Of a stretch of 13,898 bases of DNA, positions 12,541-13,898 are shown one piece after another. The notes beneath the pieces are model-generated. The model saw only the letters and a program-made list of their open reading frames with translations, made no database searches and was not told the origin of the DNA. The stretch is from SXXH01 sp041165735. Lineage in GTDB: Bacteria > Planctomycetota > UBA1135 > GCA-002686595. The stretch covers positions 1-13,898 of the forward strand of contig JBKDQQ010000122.1 in assembly GCA_046341775.1 (NCBI GenBank), written 5' to 3'. The first letter of the stretch is position 1, and every line of letters begins with the position of its first letter. Made by a program: the position numbers and the translations under genes.

Positions 12541-13898
12541 AGCAGCCCACCATGCGGATCCGCAACCTGGTCGTCGCAGCCCTCCTCGCCTGCGTTCCCG
12601 CGGCGGCGCAGTCCCCCGCGGCGGGCGCCAACCAAGGCTTCCAAGGGGCCGCCGCCGACCTGCAGCGGCAGCTGGACGAGAGCCTCAAGGAGCTGGCCGA
12701 GCTGCGTCGGCGCGTCGCCGACGAGACCCTGCCCATGTCGCGCAAGCTGCGCGAGGCCGAGACGCGCCTCGCCGACCTGCGCGCCGAGTACCAGAAGGTG
12801 TCGCGCTCCCTCGACACCGGCACGCAAGGCATCAGCAACACGCGCGCCGAGATCAAGGCGCGCAACGACGAGGCCGGCTACCTCGGCAACCTCGTGGCCG
12901 AGTACAGCCGCAACTTCGAGTCGCGCCTGCACATCGCCGAGCTGCAGCGCCACAAGTCCGCCATCGAGGCTTCGCGCCTGGCGCTGGAGAACTCGGCGCT
13001 CGAGCGCACGCAGGTCTTCGACGCGCAAGTGGCGCTCGTCGACGCCTCGCTCGGCCGTCTCGAGGACGTGCTCGGCGGCTCGCGCTTCGAAGGTCGAGCC
13101 GTGGACGACAAGGGAGACGTCGAGACGGGCACGTACTTGATGCTCGGGCCCGTGGCCATCTTCCGCTCCGCCGACGGGCGGGAGATCGGCACCGCGGAGC
13201 AGCGCATCGGCTCGCTCGAGCCCGCCGTGGTGGCCTACCAGGACCCGCGCGACAAGGAGGCGGGATCGCTGGCGGTGCTGGGCGTCGGCGGCGCCTTCCC
13301 GCTCGACGCCTCGCTGGGCAACGCGCACAAGGTGCAGGCCCTCGAGGAGACCTTGTGGGAGCACATCCTGAAGGGCGGTCCGATCATGTGGCCGATCTTC
13401 GCCGTCGCCGGCGCGGCCTTGCTCGTCGCGCTGTGGAAGTGGATCTCGATGGCGCTCCTTTCGAGCCCGAAGAAGAAGCAGATGGACGCCCTGCTGGCGG
13501 CGATCGCCTCCGGCAACCGCGCGCTCGCCAAGGACAAGGCCGAGTCCATGAAGGGTCCCGTGGGCCGCATGCTCGCCGCCGGCGTCGAGCACATGGACGA
13601 GCCCAAGGAGCTGATGGACGAGGTCATGTACGAGCAGGCGCTGCACACGCGCCTGAAGGTCAACGGCCTCCTGCCGTTCATCGCCATCTCGGCCTCGTCG
13701 GCTCCGCTGCTCGGACTGCTCGGCACGGTCACCGGCATCATGAACACCTTCACCTTGATGACGGTGTTCGGCACGGGCGACGTGAAGACGCTCTCGAGCG
13801 GCATCTCCGAGGCGTTGATCACCACCGAGTACGGCTTGATCGTGGCCATCCCCGCGCTGCTGATCCACTCGTTCCTGTCGCGCAAGGCCAAGGGCATC
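12537..13898 (+). CDS. MotA/TolQ/ExbB proton channel protein with periplasmic extension (TtpC-like), 3' truncated
   Basis: 454 residues are visible and the frame is still open at the window edge. After a signal-like start (MRIRNLVVAALLACVPAAAQ, 6-25) comes a coiled coil (about 38-175) and a small beta domain (GTYLMLGPVAIFRS, 198-211). The channel part then follows: WPIFAVAGAALLVALWKWI (285-303), LLPFIAISASSAPLLGLLGTVTGIMNTF (378-405) and ISEALITTEYGLIVAIPALLIHSFLSRK (423-450), the last two being the most conserved helices of ExbB/TolQ/MotA. The family conducts protons to drive TonB. Simple ExbB proteins are near 220-250 residues; the extension matches TtpC of Vibrio TonB2 systems. The start overlaps the DUF3450 stop as ATGA; ATG 12552 is a possible alternative. 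Only a few residues are probably missing from the end. Confidence 0.9.
   Translation, partial: MKQPTMRIRNLVVAALLACVPAAAQSPAAGANQGFQGAAADLQRQLDESLKELAELRRRVADETLPMSRKLREAETRLADLRAEYQKVSRSLDTGTQGISNTRAEIKARNDEAGYLGNLVAEYSRNFESRLHIAELQRHKSAIEASRLALENSALERTQVFDAQVALVDASLGRLEDVLGGSRFEGRAVDDKGDVETGTYLMLGPVAIFRSADGREIGTAEQRIGSLEPAVVAYQDPRDKEAGSLAVLGVGGAFPLDASLGNAHKVQALEETLWEHILKGGPIMWPIFAVAGAALLVALWKWISMALLSSPKKKQMDALLAAIASGNRALAKDKAESMKGPVGRMLAAGVEHMDEPKELMDEVMYEQALHTRLKVNGLLPFIAISASSAPLLGLLGTVTGIMNTFTLMTVFGTGDVKTLSSGISEALITTEYGLIVAIPALLIHSFLSRKAKGI

Noticed and set aside
1..13898. CRISPR arrays, tRNA or rRNA genes, insertion sequences and attachment sites
   Set aside because: I saw no regularly spaced direct repeats, no tRNA- or rRNA-like sequence, no transposase or integrase motifs and no flanking terminal repeats.

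Overview
This is a high-GC (roughly 70% by eye), gene-dense window. It appears to come from a diderm bacterium, because it encodes a TonB-dependent outer-membrane receptor, an energising TonB-type module and type II/IV pseudopilins. High GC, the extended ExbB/DUF3450 module and a pilin-like protein with a W-Y-x-P-x-T-G-E-x-R-A-N ending would suit a high-GC planctomycete-like lineage. Myxococcota or a proteobacterium cannot be excluded from sequence alone.

Layout. (1) 1-156, + strand: the end of a rhodanese domain, possibly the tail of a MoeB/ThiF-type sulfur-carrier activating protein. (2) 157-469, no protein gene: seven consecutive perfect stem-loops, the last an 11-bp stem followed by a T-rich stretch, which makes it an intrinsic terminator. 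(3) 470-4415, + strand: a surface-polysaccharide block of two coupled GT-A glycosyltransferases (TTGA start/stop overlap), a nitroreductase-family protein with an unusual 175-residue N-terminal region, and a polysaccharide pyruvyl transferase that overlaps it by 8 bases. (4) 4412-5386, - strand: a third glycosyltransferase, converging on the pyruvyl transferase so that both stop codons lie in one CTAG palindrome. (5) 5427-6430, - strand: two pseudopilin-like genes, one with a canonical prepilin peptidase site and one without. (6) 6594-8422, - strand: a DUF455 ferritin-like protein followed 11 bases later by an ATP-grasp-like protein, closed by a 16-bp hairpin. (7) 8685-13898, + strand: a TonB-dependent receptor, a DUF3450 protein and an ExbB/TolQ-type channel protein with a long periplasmic coiled-coil extension (TtpC type, cut by the window end).

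How they work together. The glycosyltransferases, pyruvyl transferase and nitroreductase probably build or decorate a cell-surface glycan. The last three genes look like one operon (13-base gap, then ATGA overlap) in which an outer-membrane receptor is made together with part of a dedicated energising complex; the missing ExbB, ExbD and TonB genes would be expected just beyond the right edge. The DUF455/ATP-grasp pair is of unknown function and is divergent from the receptor. The 262-base divergent region holds the only AT-rich patch I noticed and a 24-base inverted repeat that looks like an operator.

Several starts were placed by codon third-position composition: the longer in-frame extensions upstream of 470, 8422 and 8685 use A/T-ending codons far more than the genes do. 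Three genes have a TAnACT or TATACC box only 7-16 bases before the start and no Shine-Dalgarno, suggesting very short leaders or leaderless transcripts.
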